Assembly: GCA_002688965.1 (NCBI GenBank)
Contig: NZEE01000064.1
Span: forward strand, 1 to 19,090
DNA length: 19,090 nt
Direction: 5' to 3'
DNA from: an archaeon
GTDB taxonomy: Archaea > Aenigmatarchaeota > Aenigmatarchaeia > GW2011-AR5 > GCA-2688965
In this document: one piece after another, positions 16,298 to 19,090 of the stretch
Layout of the letters: every line of letters begins with the position of its first letter
Position numbering within the stretch: position 1 is the first letter of the stretch
Made by a program: the position numbers and the translations under genes
Notes under the pieces: generated by a model
The model's input: the letters and a program-made list of their open reading frames with translations, nothing else
Databases searched by the model: none
Told to the model about the DNA's origin: nothing

Positions 16298-18811
16298 TTA
16301 TAGATTATCATTTAAGTCTGCATCTGCGACATAGTGTACTGAAACACTATCAAATATTACTGCACCGTCTTTTACATAAAATCTTATACCATGTTTTTTA
16401 GCACTTGATGATAAAGTATCCGCTCCTGTTGGGGAGACTCTACTGGTATTAAGATATCCCTTTGTACCAGAAGTTAATCTTACATCTTTACATGCGCTTC
16501 TATTAAATGCATCACCTGTTATACCCGATTTTGGAGAGAACACATTTATATCTGGAGCATGTCTCATTTCTACAGGGAATCTATAATAATAATCCCTATC
16601 TGGTGTGATTGTGAAATCAACAACAGTTAAATCTGGTAAACAATCTGACATCATTGTTTGTGACCTAGTGGTTACCTCTTTATCATAACTTCGTTGATAA
16701 TATCTACTGCACTTTCTTAATTCTTCTGTAACATCAACAGGAGCAAAATCTGTAGAGCGTGTTCCTCTTTCTAATTTAACTTGTGCTAAGTCAATTAATG
16801 ATGTTCCCGTAGTTCTAGTATCAAATCCAACTGAGACATAGTGTTTACCACTTGGTGTTGTACCATCTACCTCTGGTGCTAAAAATGATACTGAATATTT
16901 CTTCCATGCGGCAGTGAGTTCAAATCCACCTTTTCTAATATCACTTATTTTTTGATTGTTTATACCATCATAGTTTTGGGTGAAAATAGCACCTAATGTT
17001 TTACCTGCAACAGATGATTTTGCCCAGAAAGAAAATGAAACTTCTTCATCACGAATACTACGAACATCTTCGATTCTATTTTCAATGAACATGTGGTCAT
17101 TAGATGTACCACTAATTCCATGCATTGCACGAAGATAATAATTTGGATTTCCTTCTATGGTTGTTTGATTTTCAGCAAATTCTATTCTTTGTAGAGAACA
17201 ACTTGCAGTTGCACCTGCACTTGAAACACCATCTACTCTTACCCACCTATCAGCAAAGTAAGTACTTCCAGTAAATCCGTATGCCTCATCAACACCGACA
17301 TTTCTTTGCCAGATATCAAATCCACCGTTGATAAGAATATTTTCACCAACACCAGAACCAGTACCAGATGTAACTCCAGAAGAAAGTGAACGCAACTCTC
17401 CATCCGCTTCTTCACCAGGCCCAGGTGTTGCATTACCCAATTGATTTACAATTGTTCCTCTTCGTTCTCCACCTGCATCCCAAGCAAACGCAAACGGTTT
17501 TATATTTCCTGGATTCGCACTTGTGAGATATCCGTTGGGTCTCAAAAACAAAAGACCCGTTGGGTTGTCTTCGGTGCCGCTGTCTGGGTCTACAGATGAA
17601 GGAAACTCTGGTAAATAACCGCTAGTGGCAAGTGCTGAAATTTGAGTACTATAATTTTTATACAATATACCAACAGCATAGTGACTACTCCAGTCATCTG
17701 AAGCATAGAACCATCCATTTGTAATAGTTCTTTCATCAGCAAAAGTGAACCCACCACAACCTTCCCCTTCGCAACCCGTGTCCCATTGGCCGGGTCTATA
17801 TCCTATAACTTGACCAATTTCAAATCCGTGGTTTGTAGCACCAAAATCAATTGATATTCTATTTGTATCGCCCGGTCCGGTATCACCAGTTCCTGTTTTT
17901 ATGTACTGTCCTCTATAAGCAAGAATAACACCACCAGTACCACCATAAGCTTCGGGTCCCGAATATCCCATTCCTGTAAGAATAGGTTTACTAACTTGAC
18001 CAACAATATCTGGTTCTTCATCTACAATCGCACCACTTACACCTGCATGTAGAAAATAAATACAACCAGAAGTTGCTCCACTGATACCAGCATATGGGTT
18101 TGTTTTTGATTTAAATCTATTTTGCCATGCAACATTTTCCGCAGTATTACCGAATGTAGGTTCAATTCTACCACCGAGTTGTATTTCCATATAATCATCT
18201 GCAATATCAACAACTAGACCAAGGACTTCAGAATTTGTTTTGCTGTCTGCTTGAGACCTAAATATTGCTGGATGGTGGGCAGTATTACTTTTATCAGATT
18301 TATATTTCCAATCTCCAGATGAACCACCAGTATCACCATTATATGAATAAAGTTGACCAAGACGAACGGGCATACCAAATGTAAAACCTGATTCACCATC
18401 TTCTCCCTGAACACATCCTGTCCATCCTGATGGACCAGGAAAATCTGAATAACTTGAATGATTTCCGCGGAATCTAATTCTCTGTCCACTTATTTCACTT
18501 AAACCAAAATCATAATTAAGTGTACCATCAATAGTAACATCGTTTTGGAATGTTACACCATGAGGTATTGCATCACTTAAAGATACTCTCATTGTACCAG
18601 AAGCAACATCACCTTCGGGACCACCTTCATTATTTGATTCACTTGTAGTACCTACAACTACATTAATACCAGAACCAGAAGCACCAGTGAATACCTTTAA
18701 ATAATTTAACTTAGGAATAATTTCATTATTTTCCTTACTAAGCCAAGCATAAAATGTACTATCGCTAGTTAAAGATTGTATTTGATATTGATTGTCGCTC
18801 ATATCAGGCAT
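16298..18811 (-). CDS. Tail-fibre protein with carbohydrate-binding-like module (837 aa)
   Basis: The N-terminus (FYAWLSKENNEIIPKLNYLK, then GVTFQNDVTIDGTLNYDFG) is the pattern of tail-fibre/structural proteins of marine T4-like phages: short helix, then 'FxxDVTIDGTL' beta repeats. Residues 195-283 (EVLGLVVDI, GCIYFLHAGVSG, VSKPILTGMGY) match a module of the 427-aa protein. Residues about 491-690 begin NILINGGFDIWQRN, followed by YFADRW, and run to VKLERGTRSTDFAP. This is the jelly-roll, carbohydrate-binding-like module common at phage fibre tips. It is followed by ELRKCSRYYQRSYD, its usual C-terminal companion, and a beta-rich tail. ATG 18811 has AAGGAA 9 bases upstream, favouring it over the in-frame ATG at 18802. 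It lies where T4 carries gene 12 but shows no detectable gp12 signature. Binding to cell-surface sugar is likely, though the ligand is unknown. Confidence 0.83.
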   Translation of the reverse strand: MPDMSDNQYQIQSLTSDSTFYAWLSKENNEIIPKLNYLKVFTGASGSGINVVVGTTSESNNEGGPEGDVASGTMRVSLSDAIPHGVTFQNDVTIDGTLNYDFGLSEISGQRIRFRGNHSSYSDFPGPSGWTGCVQGEDGESGFTFGMPVRLGQLYSYNGDTGGSSGDWKYKSDKSNTAHHPAIFRSQADSKTNSEVLGLVVDIADDYMEIQLGGRIEPTFGNTAENVAWQNRFKSKTNPYAGISGATSGCIYFLHAGVSGAIVDEEPDIVGQVSKPILTGMGYSGPEAYGGTGGVILAYRGQYIKTGTGDTGPGDTNRISIDFGATNHGFEIGQVIGYRPGQWDTGCEGEGCGGFTFADERTITNGWFYASDDWSSHYAVGILYKNYSTQISALATSGYLPEFPSSVDPDSGTEDNPTGLLFLRPNGYLTSANPGNIKPFAFAWDAGGERRGTIVNQLGNATPGPGEEADGELRSLSSGVTSGTGSGVGENILINGGFDIWQRNVGVDEAYGFTGSTYFADRWVRVDGVSSAGATASCSLQRIEFAENQTTIEGNPNYYLRAMHGISGTSNDHMFIENRIEDVRSIRDEEVSFSFWAKSSVAGKTLGAIFTQNYDGINNQKISDIRKGGFELTAAWKKYSVSFLAPEVDGTTPSGKHYVSVGFDTRTTGTSLIDLAQVKLERGTRSTDFAPVDVTEELRKCSRYYQRSYDKEVTTRSQTMMSDCLPDLTVVDFTITPDRDYYYRFPVEMRHAPDINVFSPKSGITGDAFNRSACKDVRLTSGTKGYLNTSRVSPTGADTLSSSAKKHGIRFYVKDGAVIFDSVSVHYVADADLNDNL

Positions 18812-18833
18812 GGTAGATATTTCCTTCTTGTCT

Positions 18834-18846
18834 TATATTATATATC
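18834..18846 (-). promoter_or_regulatory. Candidate late promoter before the 837-aa fibre gene
   Basis: The 48-base gap after the upstream gene holds a run of seven T and then GATATATAATATA on the minus strand, 22 bases before ATG 18811. Ten bases (GATATATAAT) are identical to the motif at 7832..7841. It resembles the T4-type late promoter TATAAATA in composition and position. No hairpin terminator is visible before it. Confidence 0.4.
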
Positions 18847-18859
18847 AAAAAAACCATCA

Positions 18860-19090
18860 TTACTCCCACTTATGAACCAAAAGATTATTCATATATCTAA
18901 CTTCTTGTCGGCTGGGTAAAACTTTTAAAACACTGCTGATATTTGCAGAATCAAAACCCAACCCGTCACTCTCCACTGATGTGAAGTCAATACGAATTCT
19001 ATTCGCACCACCAGAATTAATATTATAATATGTTCCTGAATAATCATTAAGACTTATATCTTCTGGAGTGTTTGAACCCCAACTGTTGCA
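18860..19090 (-). CDS. C-terminal end of an unidentified structural gene (5' end outside window)
   Basis: Translating from the right edge in the open frame gives 76 residues, beginning CNSWGSNTPEDISLNDYSG and ending LLVHKWE before TAA at 18862-18860. The segment looks beta-rich then helical (SGGANRIRIDF, SSVLKVLPSRQEVRYMNNLL). No family can be named from this fragment. By T4 gene order, a baseplate wedge or fibre gene would be expected upstream of the fibre genes. It is co-directional with and 48 bases before the 837-aa gene, with a candidate promoter between them. Confidence 0.7.
   Translation of the reverse strand, partial: CNSWGSNTPEDISLNDYSGTYYNINSGGANRIRIDFTSVESDGLGFDSANISSVLKVLPSRQEVRYMNNLLVHKWE

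Noticed and set aside
16298..18811. T4 gp12 or fibritin (wac) for the fibre genes, by gene order
   Set aside because: No sequence pattern of gp12 or wac was recognised. Position alone does not justify the names.

Overview
The window is a stretch of an AT-rich, T4-like (contractile-tailed) bacteriophage genome, most likely from an uncultured marine or other aquatic phage. The diagnostic genes are the two neck proteins at the left end: gp14 (1..743, cut by the window edge) and gp13 (750..1547). Everything reads on the minus strand, genes are packed with gaps of 0 to 90 bases, and there are no RNA genes, integrases or insertion sequences. In transcription order the window therefore runs from position 19090 down to 1.

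In that order it holds: (i) the 3' end of an unidentified gene (18860..19090); (ii) an 837-aa tail-fibre-type protein with a carbohydrate-binding-like jelly-roll module (16298..18811); (iii) a 427-aa fibre/structural protein sharing a module with the previous one and ending in a short coiled coil (15002..16285); (iv) three very large adhesin-like proteins of 1015, 1368 and 1241 aa (11955..15002, 7849..11955, 4091..7816), each with a short GSS-containing leader, a collagen-like Gly-X-Y stretch and an array of cysteine-rich 'GACC' repeats; (v) a 600-aa protein (2276..4078) that also carries GACC repeats; (vi) a 207-aa Cys/His-rich, probably metal-binding protein (1635..2258); (vii) gp13 and gp14.

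The 1015-, 1368- and 600-aa proteins end in a domain resembling DUF1566 (Pfam Lcl_C), the C-terminal domain of the Legionella collagen-like adhesin Lcl. The order collagen, Cys repeats, DUF1566 inside a phage structural operon is the most striking thing in the window. The 1241-aa protein lacks the terminal domain, and the 600-aa protein lies directly after it in the same reading frame, separated only by two tandem stop codons and a ribosome-binding site. Together they look like one such adhesin split in two.

In T4 the interval between the baseplate genes and gene 13 holds gene 12 (short tail fibre) and wac (fibritin). Here roughly 17 kb of fibre and adhesin genes fill this interval. A reasonable working model is that these proteins form the host-recognition fibres or virion decorations. 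Host identity cannot be read from the window.
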